In this document: piece by piece, positions 43,573 to 55,392 of the stretch | Layout: each line of letters opens with the position of its first letter | How positions within the stretch are numbered: the first letter of the stretch is position 1 | Assembly: GCA_014529385.2 (NCBI GenBank) | Contig: CM043960.1 | Coordinates: 79,470,832 to 79,534,831 of the forward strand | DNA length: 64,000 nucleotides | Reading direction: 5' to 3' | From: Adiantum capillus-veneris | Taxonomy: Eukaryota; Streptophyta; Polypodiopsida; Polypodiales; Pteridaceae | Position numbers and translations under genes: made by a program | The notes under the pieces: model-generated | What the model saw: only the letters and a program-made list of their open reading frames with translations | Database searches by the model: none | Told to the model about the DNA's origin: nothing

Positions 43573-44159
43573 GCGCAGGCTGTTCATGATTATGCAAATC
43601 AACCCTAACCATTCAGCGAATAAGTAGGAGAATCCAGATCCAGACAAATAACACCAGAACCTGGAAGAAAGCACTTCAACCTAAGGAACTTTGCCAAACA
43701 TATGGGGTTAAGAAGATTGAACGGATCCTTGCAGCCATAAACATTTTTTTGTTAGATGAAATCGACTTAAATGCAGTGTTATTCGACAAGGCTCAAGCTG
43801 AGAAACAGAGAAAGCAGTTTCTAAATCAGTTTATTGAACTGAATCCTGGCGAGAGACCAGTTCAGTTGGACAGTCAGAGGAACCATCTGACTCCGAAGAG
43901 GGATATGCAGATTCCAGTACACCAATGCACACTGAAGAGGTCACTAGAGTTCAGAAAGAGAATCCAAAACTAACTGATCCGTCCTGGGATTATGCTACGG
44001 AGTCAGCCAAAAAGAAGGGAGGTGGACAGAATTGAGGTGGCCCAAATTGGCTGCTTCCAGATGGTCAAGAGATTGAAGAATGGAATTTGGGTTCTGAAGA
44101 AAGTCCTTGATAAATCAAGTTGAATAAGCATCTGAATCCAGAAATAAAGGAAAAATCCG

Positions 44160-45255
44160 GCCTTATGTTCCAAAATTACAAAGGTGTATTTGCATGGGAA
44201 CATACTGATTTGCATGGGAACATACTGATTTGAAAGGTGTAGATCCAGAGGTTTGCCAACACCTCTAAAGCCAGATGCCAGACTAGTACATCTCTAGAGG
44301 TACATAATAAATCCGAACTATGCTAAGAAGGTCAAAGAGGAAATTGACAACCCTTTGAAACTCGAATTCATCACAGAAGTCATCAGTAGTGATTGGCTAT
44401 TCCCTATAGTGGTCGTACCGAAAAAGAATGGGAAACTCAGAGACTGTGTGGATTACCAAAAATTGAATGCTCAACTATCAAAGATCCTTTTCCATTACCC
44501 TTCACTTACCGGAAGTCACCAGTAGTGATTGGCTATTCCCTATAGTGGTCGCACCGAAGAAGAATGGGAAACTCAGAGTCTGTGTGGATTACCAAAAATT
44601 GAATACTCAAACTATCAAAGATCCTTTTCCATTACTCTTCACTGATATGCTTCTTGATGAGATTGCATGCCATGATATGTATAGTTTTATGGATGGCTAC
44701 AGTGGTTACAACCAATTGGAAAAACCACTTTTAATACTGAATGGGGTGCATTCATGTATTTAGTCATGCCATTTGGTCTCTGCAATGCTCCAAAAACATT
44801 CTAGCATTGCATGATGGAGATATTCAATGAATTCTTGCAGAGATTTCTAGCTATATTTATGGATGACTTCACTGTATTCTCAATCGAGGAGAAGCATCTA
44901 CTGTTTTTGGAAATGGTTTTTCGGCGATGTCAAGAGACGAGGATCTGCTTGAGTCCATTCAAGTCTGTTTTCTGGTAAGGAAGGGACGATTACTGGGGCA
45001 TATAGTGTCCAAAAATGGCATAGAGATGGCCAATGATAAAATCCAGTGTGTCCAGCAAGCCAAAGCTCTCCACACAACGTCTGAATTAAGTTCATTCTTG
45101 GGATATATAAATTTTTATAGAAGATTTATTCACATGTTTGCTACAAAGGCATTACCTCTATATGAGCTTACCAAAAAAACCAATAAGTTCATCTGGAATT
45201 CTGAATGTGAAGAAAGCTTTCAATGTCTTAAAAATGCCATCATAGTAAGCTGATA
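44160..45255 (+). pseudogene. Ty3 reverse transcriptase (element J)
   Basis: Starts with the linker FQNYKGVFAWEHTDLKGVDP (interrupted by a 22-bp duplication at 44190-44232). The finger region occurs twice (44376-44511 and 44512-44645) as a 136-bp tandem duplication; the second copy is the better one: FPIVVAPKKNGKLRVCVDYQ, then MDGYSGYNQ, MPFGLCNAPKTF and the active site FMDDFTVFS near 44860. GHIVSKNGIEMAND and LSSFLGYINFYRRFI mark the thumb. Stops and shifts break it several times. Confidence 0.85.
44376..44645 (+). repeat. 136-bp tandem duplication within the RT of J
   Basis: Two copies, each from GAAGTCA(T/C)CAGTAGTGATT to TCCATTAC(C/T)CTTCAC. Since 136 is not a multiple of three, it shifts the frame. 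Confidence 0.9.
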
Positions 45256-45700
45256 CTTCGACAACCAGACTGGAATGTTATAGTCCATGTGCATGTCGAT
45301 GCTTCGGGGTTGGCAATGGGGGCAATACTAGCTCAACCAGATGGAAGGATGCATTATCCAGTTTATTTTGCCAGCCGAAGATTCAGTCTAGCTGAACATG
45401 GATATACTACCACAGAGAGAGAAGCTCTGGGTATGGTTTTCAGTGCCACCAAGTTTCTCCGTTACTTGACAAATAATTTCATTTTTATGTGGATCATGAG
45501 ACACTACTATTTTTGATCAACAATGTCATTATCAAGGACGATTAATCAGATGGATGATGTTCTTGATGGAGTTTGACTTTGCATATTCCACAAGCCTGGT
45601 AAATCTCATTGTGGTGCTGATTTTCTTTCCAGAACTACTGAAGGCTACTCTGAAATATCCTTGAGGGATGAGCCTATAGACGTATAGCTATTTCAGGTGA
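45256..45700 (+). pseudogene. Ty3 RNase H (element J)
   Basis: HVHVDASGLAMGAILAQPDG (first Asp), then YPVYFASRRFSLAEHGYTTT and REALGMVFSATKFLRYLTNN (Glu); a frameshift near 45490 loses the usual FxDH segment, which is replaced by MWIMRH. A tail with HKPGKSHCGADFLSR follows in another frame. Confidence 0.8.
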
Positions 45701-45837
45701 CACCTTAGAAAAATTCAGATCCTGATTGGTATGGTATATATCAGTTCCTTTCACAAGGAGGATTCCTAGACAGCTGGACTCAGAATTAGAAGAAGGCTCT
45801 GATCATTAAGAGTCTGAAGTTCACCATAATAGGAGGA

Positions 45838-46066
45838 CTCGGGGGGTGCACTATGTAATCATGTTAATGTATAACGTGAGTTTGAAAGGAGGGGTTTTAA
45901 AATGCAAAATTTTAGACAATTTACCAGAGATACATTAAAGTAAGGGGTTTTTATTTTCAATTTTGGAAAAAAATCCTAAAATAAGGGGTCATTTTATTCA
46001 TTCAAACATGTTAAAAGAGGGATTTTTTTAATAGCCCGCGAACGCATGAATGATGAACCCCCCGAG
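45838..46066. mobile_element. 229-bp non-autonomous DNA element, 8-bp target duplication
   Basis: Perfect terminal inverted repeats CTCGGGGGGT / ACCCCCCGAG and a perfect 8-bp flank TAGGAGGA (45830-45837 and 46067-46074). It splits the integrase of J just before its zinc domain. No coding capacity; the interior is AT-rich with runs such as AAGGGGTTTTTATTTT. hAT-like by duplication length. Confidence 0.85.
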
Positions 46067-46079
46067 TAGGAGGATTGCT

Positions 46080-47170
46080 CTATAGATTGGGCATATATGG
46101 TGTTCTTCGAAGGTGCCTGCCAATGGAAGGGTGAATGCAAGTCATCTTTGAAGCACACGATGGGGATTCTGGAGGACACTTCTCCACTGATATCACTTAT
46201 AAGAAGATTCTGCAAGCCGGATTATGGTGGCAAACCCTGATAGTGGATGTCCAAAGTTTCTGCAAGACTTGTGATATATGTCAAGGAATGGGTAGACCAA
46301 TAACAGCTGATATGAATCCACTCACTCTAGTATAGCCACTGGGAGTATTCAAGAAATGGGGTCTGAACTTCATGGGACCATTCAAGAAGTTTACCCCAAG
46401 GAAGAACCGGTACATCTTGATGGCTACCTGTTATGTCACTAAATGGGTAGAGGCCAAGGCTCTTCTAGATAATACTGCCAAGTCCATTTCTTCTTTTCTG
46501 TTTGAAAACATTCTCTTTCGCTATGGATGCCTCATTGAAATTTGGTATGATCAAGGGACACATTTCATTAATGACACAATGGAAATTGTGATGGAGATGC
46601 TCTCAGGTAAGCACATAAAATCAACTCCATATTATCCAGGTACATTAGGTCAAGCAGAGAGCAGTAAAACCATCAAGAATATTTGACCAAGATTGTTTAG
46701 AAGGAGACACCAGTGGGATATCAAGCTCCAGACTACTCTATGGGCCTACTGAACAACTTATAAAGTAACCACTAGAATGACACCTTTCAAATGGTGTATG
46801 GTACTGAAGTTGTAGTGCCTATTGAATTTGTAATTCCCAGTTTCAAAATGGAAGTTGAATATGGATTAGATTTTAATCATAATCTCAAACAAAGACTGGA
46901 GGAATTATTGCAGCTGGATGAGTTACGACAAAGAACCATGCTAGAGCAGGAGATTGTTCAGCAACGAAGAAAGCACTGGCATGATAAAAGGATAAAGGTT
47001 AGGGAATTTCAGAAGGGTGACTTAGTTTTTCTATATCAATTATCCAAACTGGTCCCTAATAAATTGAATTTGAAGATAGCTTAGGTTGGTCCATTTGAAG
47101 TTGATTGAATATTTTCAAATGGCATAGTGAGGCTAAAAGACTTATTTGGATTATTGCATGTGTGCCACGT
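46080..47170 (+). pseudogene. Ty3 integrase (element J)
   Basis: Zinc domain: GGHFSTDITYKKILQAGLWW and FCKTCDICQG. Core: the first catalytic Asp has become Asn (WGLNFMGPF, usually WGLDF), the second is kept (WYDQGTHF) and the Glu is kept (GQAESSKTI). A TAG precedes PLGVFKKWG, a TGA follows KTIKNI, and a shift separates MVYGTEVVVPIEFV. The C-terminus has EFQKGDLVFLYQLSKLVPNK and VRLKDLFG. The Asp to Asn change alone should abolish strand transfer. Confidence 0.85.
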
Positions 47171-47442
47171 TTCCACCGGTGCACATAACTCTAGGAACGG
47201 TAAGTAGTGGAGCTTTTATGGCGCGTACACATATAGAAATGAGGTATGTGGACTCTCTTCCTCACAAGTCTCTTGCACAATGACTACCTGCTATCACGCA
47301 CTTGCCAATGCCAAGCTCTGAGAACTCTTTGCTCCAATGTGAAACCTCCTCCTCAATAGATTCTGCTTGTCCCTAACCTGATACACCTCGCTGCGGGTTA
47401 GGATACACAAGTAAGTCTTCTTACTCTACAGCTTCACAGTCA
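47171..47442 (+). other. Spacer between pol and ORF3 of J
   Basis: Non-coding gap; acceptor-like CTCTACAG near 47430 lies just before the next ORF. Confidence 0.4.
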
Positions 47443-50240
47443 TTGCAGTGTATGGGTCCCAAGAAAATGTCAAAAAAGATGCAAGACACAATGGATGAGA
47501 CTGCAACAGTCATTACTTCTATTCAGGCCTCCCTACCACTCATTTCATACAGCAAGATACACAGATATGTGTTTAATGAGCAAGCAGAATCACTGCTGCA
47601 ATTATGGGGTATGCATGTGGTAGTACAGGCTACGAAGTTTGATTTTTATGTAATCATTATTAAACAGGTCCTTGATTCTTTTGATGTTGATGAAGACAGT
47701 GCCACTGACACTAAAGCCATTGCTTATGCCTTCAGATTTCCCAATGAGAAAAAGCCCAGCACATCATCTACAGACCAAATCAATCTGGCTCTTAAGGAAG
47801 ATGAAGCAGGTAAGAAGAAAAGAAAGGGTGGTGGGCAAGGGATTCCAGTACCTGCACTAGATGTTCCTTCAGCCTACATGTTTATTGCAGAAGCTGTTAG
47901 TCTAAAAAACAATCCAACATATGTGTCTGAGAAATTGTTTGCAATTTTGTTGGCAAAAAGGCTGGATGATAAAGCCAAAATCAATCTATGTCAAATTTTA
48001 TCTCACAACATCTTACAACAGACTGCTAAGCTGAAGTCAAAGAGTGTGTTCAAAGCTTGGTATGTCTAGCAGTTTTTATACTAGGCTACTTCTCCAGAAG
48101 CCTTTCCCCAAGTAAAGCTGGCTTGGAGTCCTGAGCCTATTCTGACTAAGAATGTGGAGTTATCTTTAGATGAAGAGGACCCAGGTAATCAACTGACTGT
48201 CACTAGACAAAAGAGGAAGGCCACACTGGCTGAGGCCAGTAGCTCAAAAGAAACCCAAGGTTCTGTTAGAAAAGAGTACTGCTCTACTAAAGAAACTTGA
48301 GAGTCAGGTCCAACCCCTACCCACTGAAGTTTTTTTTGAAGGTAGACTTCAGCAATGCCCAAAGAGTAGACTCAAATAGTATAGTCAGCACTGACAAAAG
48401 CTAGCAATAAGCAAACACTAAAGAGGTGGCAACTGATACTGGCAAAGGAAAGAGAAAAGCACTTACCAGCTCGATCACCAAAACTCCTTTCAGTGGACTG
48501 GCTTTATCAATGGCCAAGAAGGATCGATTGCAACAATTGTAGAATAACCCTCTCAAAGGCCGATTGGTACTTCAAAAACCAGATTTGGCAGCATTGCCAT
48601 ATATGGCTCCAATCATGGTTTATGAGCCAGCTGAATCTGATTCAACTACAAGAGTTGATGGCTGCTTGGAAATCATCCAAGCATCATGGAACACTATTGT
48701 GCATTCCTTAGGACAGATGATGGATGTATCAGCTTCCAGTGAAGAAGTGCCTAGGCTGAAAGAAGAACGGGAAAGCAGCCAACATTAGGTTCACGAACTT
48801 CAACAACCACAAACTTCAACAAAAAATGGATGATCAGTCTCTCAAGCATGCTATTGCTGAGAATCAGTCAGCTCAAACAATTAAGGAGCTGCAGACAAAG
48901 ATGCTGAAACTAGAAACCAAAGATTGACGACTGAATGAAGAGAAGGAATTTGCTTTGAGAGATGCTGACAGATTTCAAACTCTATTACGTGTGAAACATG
49001 CAGATATCAAAGAATTTCTCAACACCCACACTGTGTTAAAGGATTCCCTTGCAGAGAGATACATATACAGTAACCTTGCTGATATCCTGAATCCACAAGG
49101 AAACTTAACCTTGAATATGGATAATTTGAAGGCACTCCTTGAGACTATTCAGAGTGATCTGCAAGATAAGATCACTGAATATAACACAGCTTTGGTAAAT
49201 CAGGCCATTATGGATTATATCAGTAAGCAAGTTGATACTGAAGAAGAGTCTGAGCATGAAGAAGAGCATGAGGAGGAAGGGGATAACAAGCTGGATGACA
49301 AAACCTGATGATGATGATGATGATTCTCCTCATTCCCCACCCTCAGGCTCTAGAGCTAGAGGATTAGCTACAACTAGGGGCAGTGGACCCAACAAAGGAA
49401 ATCCGGGTATTGATCAAGACCAGCAAGATCAACAATCGGATGATCAGCAGCAGTAAGACAGTGACCAGTAGAATAAGGGCAACACTAGAGAACCTCATGT
49501 ACACCAGTCATAGCACATTCCTGACATCAAAGGAAAAGCCAAAGCTGTGACTGAATCTTTTGAAGCTGATGAACAACACTCTTTACAGCTCATTGCACTG
49601 AATAAGAAATTAAGGCATCAACAAGCTCATATTACTAGATAGTATTTTGAGGATGACACTCTTATCTCTGATTTGGAACGCTTCTAAAGGCTGTATGTAG
49701 GAGCCACGGAGATGGTTCATCACTAGAAGTCGACTGCTTTTCATGATCAAGAGTTGTGCCAACTAAGGGCTTCAAGTCCAAATGTCAATAGGAGAACAGG
49801 CAACTGCTCTCCAAAAAATCTTTGAGCTGGTCCGAATTACTAGGAAGATGATGCAGCAGGAGAACCAAAATGTTCTCAAATTTTTGGAGTTTGTACCTAT
49901 TTCTCTAGTACTCCTATATGCTTTACCTATCAAGGAGGCAAAACTGCCAACATCCAAAACCAGTAGATCGGCTCACTTATCTCAGTATCATTGATGGACT
50001 CTGTAACTGGTATGAGCAAGCTACTATGGAATGAAAAGCCTGGCAATCACTTGTTAATGGTGCCCTCAAAATGGACAATAGATCTATAGGGAAAAATGCA
50101 AAAGTTCAACCTCTGTATGGGTCAATGGAAGATACAGCTCTATGGATTAACGAAGATCACAAATCAGTTACTTCAAGTAGCTGTGGAGTCCTCCAAGATT
50201 CTTGAAAAGGATATCACTACCAAACCAGGACTGGGATAGT
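47443..50240 (+). pseudogene. Long post-pol accessory ORF (ORF3) of element J
   Basis: 208 codons are open from the ATG at 47443 (MQCMGPKKMSKKMQDTMDET). Weak coding continues through 48564-48788 (QKPDLAALPYMAPIMVYEPA), 48955-49308 (a Leu/Asn-rich helix ending in EEESEHEEEHEEEGD) and 49310-49456 (Asp run, then Gln-rich), and traces reach about 50220 (KAKAVTESFEADEQHSLQLI). Joined, it would be about 900 residues. I see no zinc knuckle, transmembrane segment, signal peptide or enzyme motif. The position is that of env-like ORFs of Athila/Tat Ty3 elements, but envelope features are absent. Function unknown. Confidence 0.55.
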
Positions 50241-50805
50241 CCCAACAGGTAGGAACTGCTCCTTAGGAGGCTGACCAGCTGGAACTACTATACCGACAGT
50301 AATCACAACAATTATTGTAGTAACTTTACAAGCCTATAAATAGGACCCACTACAATGTCTCCAAGGGGTTTTGGCTTTTAGGGCCTTTTAGACTTTTGGC
50401 TTACGGCTCTTGCTTCTAGACTCTTAGATTCATAAGATTTTGGCTTTCAACTCTGTAATTACTCATTCTTGTAATCAATCCTCAGACTTCATCTGAGCTT
50501 AAGCCTGTTGTATACTGTAATGATTATCTTTGTACTACTGATCTGAATCCATAATACCATTCCAAATCTTCCAGTATGTGTCTTCCATTTCAGTACATTA
50601 TTCCAGTTCAGTTCTCTGTTTCAGTCCAATACTTAATTCTAGTCCCCACTAATTGAACCGCCTAGATCATCAGTAGCTATGAACTCTAACACTGGAATAG
50701 CTATCTGAAGAGACTAGCTCCCATTCCACTTATCAAGAACAATGGTTAGCATTTTGTGTGAAAAACATAATATAGTGAAATAAAAATAAACTTAAGTGAT
50801 TTGCT
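50241..50805 (+). repeat. LTR-like 3' sequence of J
   Basis: A core promoter CCTATAAATAGG at 50332-50343, then a T-rich leader (TTTTGGCTTTTAGGGCC) and a CAGT-rich stretch. It ends where element H begins. The other part would lie beyond H, off the window. No partner LTR visible, so boundaries are inferred. Confidence 0.4.
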
Positions 50806-51135
50806 TTGTTAACCCTCACGGCTCACGGACACCCTATCACCTACGACGGACGTTGTATTATTTACTTGTAGAGTCAGGTACCGGGCTTGTCGGTCCAATA
50901 AGAAAAGGGTAAGAGTGATCGCCGATGAGAGGCGCACTCTAGCTGGAACATTCAAGGGATTAGTTGGCTAAGCATGGGCGCCCAAGTGTGAATGGGGCGA
51001 GCTCATATAAAAGTCAACTAAACCTAAAATTAACTCATTCTCTCATTTGTGCAATTGAAGAGTGCTCTTGCTCCATCTCCATCTTCTTCTTCTTCATCTC
51101 CTTGTGTGTGTGTGTGTGTGTATGCGTGAGAGATC

Positions 51136-51207
<72 letters not shown>

Positions 51208-51424
51208 ATTACGGCGGCGAGGCGGTTGAGCGTGGCATAGCGGCGTCTCCCTCTTCTTCGGGGCGAGGAATCCTCCACGACAAGAAGCGTAGAGCGGTGA
51301 GTGAAACACCATCCCTATCTTTGACCTTACTAGTTTAGGCTTGTTGTGTGCTTGGAGCCATTTGTGGCTTGCACACAGTGTATCGGCAAGTTCCTTGCAT
51401 TGACACGTACGACAGACGCGCACA
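50806..51424 (+). repeat. 5' LTR of element H
   Basis: Starts TGTTAACCCTCACGG, ends GACGCGCACA. TATA box TATAAAA at 51006-51012; TG and AG microsatellites at 51103-51120 and 51136-51206 lie in the transcribed part. Confidence 0.9.
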
Positions 51425-51428
51425 TTTT

Positions 51429-51446
51429 TGGCGCCGCTGTCGGGGA
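51429..51446 (+). other. Primer binding site of element H (Asp-tRNA type)
   Basis: TGGCGCCGCTGTCGGGGA, close to the TGGCGCCGTTGCCGGGGA used by plant Athila/Tat elements, four bases inside the LTR. Confidence 0.9.
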
Positions 51447-52175
51447 ATGCCATACACTAAGTTATGAATGGCACTCTGTGCTTCTTTTGTGGTGCAATTT
51501 CAATTGTAGGAAAGGTAAGGAAGGAGGGTGTGTGTGTGTTGAGAAGAAGGATTTTGTGTTACTACTGTGTATTTTTTTTGTTAATGGAGTTTTCAAAGGT
51601 ACTGTGTTTTTTCTCTCTGTAAGGTGTTAGTATTAAGGATGTTAGTTCTGTGTAATGTAATGTACAGTAAGTAGGAAGTAGATCTGTGAGAGCTAATAGA
51701 GTGTGTTAGAGTGTAATAGTAGGTGTATTAGTTGGAAGTAGGTAGGTAGAGTGTGTGTGTGCTCTCGCGCAGGCCACGACGACCTTATCCTTTTAAAAGT
51801 TTTTTTTTTGGAATTTTTTTTACATTTTTAATTTTTTAAAAGGTAGGACCGGGATCGGGAATATCTCCCAGACCCAAGCCCAAGCTCACGCTCAGGCTTA
51901 GGCATCTATCGCCTTTTAAAATTATGAATTTTAGCTTCACACGTAGCTAAAAAATGATTTTTTGAGGACCAACGGAGCTTCAGGCAATCGAACGTTGTGC
52001 TGTAAAGCACACCGCAACCCTCTGAGTGATACGCTTGTTTTGAGCTATCACACACTTTAATAAAAAAAATCGATCATTAAAAAACATAAAAAAAACGAGT
52101 GAAAACGAACGCCTAAAAAAGTAAGCGGTTAACCTTCGAGGTTATTCTCCGACGCTTGTAGGGTGCCAAAGGCAC
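51447..52175 (+). other. Leader of element H
   Basis: 729 bp without coding sequence between primer site and gag. Contains GTAGGT/GTGT-rich text and, near 51960-52060, A-rich sequence. Confidence 0.6.
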
Positions 52176-53240
52176 ATGGATCTGCGCTCTGGTCGTGTGC
52201 TAGAGACGGAGCAACTAGAGAGAATTTCGACTTACGCGAGTTCTCATTATCCACCTACCTTAGGTTCCGGGCCCTCGGCGGGGACCCAAAGTAGTACAAA
52301 CCAAGGCATGAACATAGCGGCTAGTGACTCTTCCTCTGACTACGATGTCATGGAGGGTTTTCCAATGCCTAATCCCGATAGCTCAAGCCAAGACATGCAT
52401 GCCATGGGCCCACGGTCCGGACCGAGCGTGCTTAGCCGCCTGAAGGAAACTTTTAGTAGAGCCACTCGCTCCGAACATGGAGCTAATGATGTAAATGAGG
52501 GGGGTGGGGAAGTAAATTCTCCATTCATGACCAACGTAGAGCCTATGCCCTTAGAGAATGTGCAACTAAATACTTCATTCACTGCACATCCTGAATCTTC
52601 AGAGCTATTCCCCTCCGAGGTCATATCACCCGATGGTAGAAGCCTTGCCGAAGTGCAAGAGGTTGAGTGATATATCCTTGCAGCAAGGGAAAAGGAAATC
52701 GAGATCTTACGCAAGGCGGAGCAACAAAAAGAGTTAAAATCGAAAGCTCCTATGCCAATATCCTTGCTAAGAGAGCAATCAAGTGCTCCTGACTTAGCAA
52801 CCGCTAAGGGCCAACCCCTAGAAAGCAACATTGCATCTAGCTCAAAGGACACCGCTAGCGCCTCAATCCTAGATGTTCTTAAATGAGAAATGGGAGTACG
52901 AACTACAAACGAAAACTCTGACGAACGTATACACACGTCACACCTATGACGTGGGTTGGTTAGATGTCCTACAATCCGCAATGGGTACTACTAGTGTGGA
53001 GGATCAACAACAAAGAGTTTGTGAGGTCATCCATAGGGTCATTGAGTTAGAGAGATAGAACAAGGGGATCAACATGCCTTCAACGGGTCTCATGAGATTC
53101 TTGGATACAGGGAAGGCTAAACAACCAACCTTATCGCAAATGGAGACTCCCTCGGTAAGTCCGATGGATCCCCCATATGTTGTTTCGCCAGGGGTCTCAG
53201 TGCAATCTGAGCCTACGTGATAGCTTTACCTTTCCAAGTC
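52176..53240 (+). pseudogene. Gag N-terminal region (element H)
   Basis: The ATG at 52176 opens MDLRSGRVLETEQ, a typical Ty3 gag start (x-x-RSGR). The frame is open to a TGA at 52668, continues to a TGA at 52884 with a helical charged stretch (REKEIEILRKAEQQKELKSK), then shifts to the frame with WLDVLQSAMGTTSVEDQQQR and LMRFLDTGKAKQPTLSQMET, which runs to about 53220. It is the disordered N-terminal half before the capsid. Two stops and two shifts are needed to connect it with the capsid ORF. Confidence 0.7.
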
Positions 53241-54388
53241 TAGCTCATATTTCCCTTGATGACACCACGTCTACCATGCCTACCCCAATGATGGGCATGC
53301 CAAGAGACATGCCATGGACCTCATTTGTTAGTAAAGCACCACTACATGGTAGCTCAATTCCTGCAATAGTACCTACAAGTGTGTACCAATCGTATGCACC
53401 TATGGGTCATCGCACTCATGTAGTCCCTACCCCTCCCATTGTTTCAACTACCTATGCTCCACAACCACAACACCCAAGTTCTTATTTCCATTGGACTATA
53501 CCGGCTAGCATTAGCATGTCACATCCGACATTTGCTATGCCTAGGGCCACACATATGAACTTTGGGCCACCACATGGTACAACATCGTACCCAACGTGGA
53601 ACCCAAGGGCTTCCTATGCGCCAAGCCCAATGCCAATACCTACTCCACATGTAGTCTCTGGAGCGCCTTCATCCACGGTGCCTACTCACTTAGGTGGCTT
53701 GGCAACATTTGCTCAAGCTATTGGTCGATCTATTACTGAGAATATGCGTAACACGCATGATAGAGAGCCTAGAAGTAAGGCAGTACAAATAGCCAAGCTC
53801 ACTCAAAAATTTAGTGGAGACGGGGATGTGAGAAAGCATATAGAAGTGTTTGAACAAATATGCGATTCTCTAGGAGAACACAATGACCTGCATAAGAGTA
53901 ATGCTTTAAGCCTAACCTTAAGTGGGAAGGTAGGGGATTGGTATAGAACCCTAAGGGAGGAAGACAAAACGATTTACCCTACTCTTAGGAGACTGTTCTT
54001 GAAAGAATACATACGAGAGGGAGTGCTTTGGGGTGTAGCCTCTCAGCTCCAGAAAGCCCAACGAGAGGAAGGAGAGTTGGTAAGAGACTTTATTAGTCGC
54101 TTCAAGCATTTGAATTCTCGTTGTAATCCAAATGAACGCTTCAACAATAACCAATTGCTCGATAGATTCATTGGGGGATTACGACATGAGGATATCTACA
54201 ATGGCCTAGTCATTAGAGGTATCACCACTTGGGAAGCAGTCACCACCAATGCGATCCAATTGGAGGATAATTTAATGATTCAAGGAGAAAGAGTGTCGGT
54301 TGAGCCTAAATCTATTAGCTCACAAGCATCAGGGCATCAGCCAATGACCTTAAAGCCTATTCTAAGGAGCCAAAGATATCTGGGATGA
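53177..54388 (+). CDS. Gag capsid domain (element H)
   Basis: 403-codon open frame. Residues 1-190 are Pro/Met/Thr-rich and probably disordered. The capsid (Retrotrans_gag) spans about 205-375: KLTQKFSGDGDVRKHIEVFE, LSLTLSGKVGDWYRTLREED, LRRLFLKEYIREGVLW and LVRDFISRFKHLNSRCNPNE. It forms the virus-like particle shell. The end overlaps the next ORF by four bases (ATGA at 54385-54388), so the zinc-knuckle part is in a different frame; this could be decay or a frameshift site. Confidence 0.85.
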   Translation: MLFRQGSQCNLSLRDSFTFPSLAHISLDDTTSTMPTPMMGMPRDMPWTSFVSKAPLHGSSIPAIVPTSVYQSYAPMGHRTHVVPTPPIVSTTYAPQPQHPSSYFHWTIPASISMSHPTFAMPRATHMNFGPPHGTTSYPTWNPRASYAPSPMPIPTPHVVSGAPSSTVPTHLGGLATFAQAIGRSITENMRNTHDREPRSKAVQIAKLTQKFSGDGDVRKHIEVFEQICDSLGEHNDLHKSNALSLTLSGKVGDWYRTLREEDKTIYPTLRRLFLKEYIREGVLWGVASQLQKAQREEGELVRDFISRFKHLNSRCNPNERFNNNQLLDRFIGGLRHEDIYNGLVIRGITTWEAVTTNAIQLEDNLMIQGERVSVEPKSISSQASGHQPMTLKPILRSQRYLG

Positions 54389-55392
54389 CTTTAGCAGATC
54401 TCACCAAGGCTATTCAAGAGAGTCTTAGAGACGATCGTGCTCCGCAAAACAATCATATGTATCCAAGAAGGGAGCAACAATGGTGCTCAGTATGCTATGG
54501 ACCGCATAGTACCAGTGAATGTCCTACTTTTAGAGTAAAATTCAATGGGAATTGCAATGCCTGTGGAAGGTATGGTCATCAAGCTAAGGATTGCATAGTA
54601 TTCAATCGTGCGATGGCCAATAGACCAACCTTAGCATGGACAGACACACCTTGAGTGCCTGCATTGATGCCGGCCCCACCTCTTGAACAAAGAGCACAAC
54701 ACATGGTCCCTAGGGCCCAAAATGTTGTCCAAACAACACCCTTACCACCTCCAGTGCTAGGACCGCAACCACCACATCCCAAAATCACTTCTGTGAATCA
54801 AGTGGGTTGTGAGTCATCTATTGCTTGTTTGGAAGGCTGTGAGGAAGATATAGATCCTAATATTGCCTATGGAATGGATGTGCTTGAAGAAAGTCCACAA
54901 TACTACATGGAGGACTATTGGGGACAAATCAAACCTGTATATCAAGTAGCTGCTCTTGCTACAAGAGGCCAAAATATCAATTACACTGCTAAGAGACCAC
55001 CTCTTCAATGCTATGAGTGTGGAGGTCCACATCGTGTAGCCGAGTGTCCTATTAGGCTACAAAAGAACGCCACACTTATGCAAACCAATCAAGCGAGCAC
55101 GCCTACAATGACGATACTCATGCGTAATCGATGTGGCATAGATCATTTGATTGCCCAAGGTCCAAATAATCCAAATGCACCGAAGATCACACCATTAAAC
55201 TTGATTGAAGTTACCGAGGAGCCATCACAAAGTACACTTGTGGTACCAGTAAACAATCGATGCTCCAAAAACAAAATTATATTCTTGAGGAAAGAGACAC
55301 GACATCAATTGCCCAATCTCAGAAAAAGAAAACACAAAGGAAGAGATCGCAAAAAACAGCGAATTCAGACCCCAGTTCAAAGACCAACATAG
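54385..55392 (+). pseudogene. Gag nucleocapsid with three zinc knuckles (element H)
   Basis: One frame with a single TGA at 54652. Before it: CSVCYGPHSTSEC (CX2CX3HX4C, residues 34-46) and CNACGRYGHQAKDC (CX2CX4HX4C, 57-70). After it: a Pro-rich linker, an acidic stretch (EGCEEDIDPNIAYGMDVLEE) and a third knuckle CYECGGPHRVAEC (about 55009-55047). The first and third share the shortened X3 spacing and GPH core, so one probably arose from the other. The role is binding and packaging of the element RNA. Confidence 0.8.
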
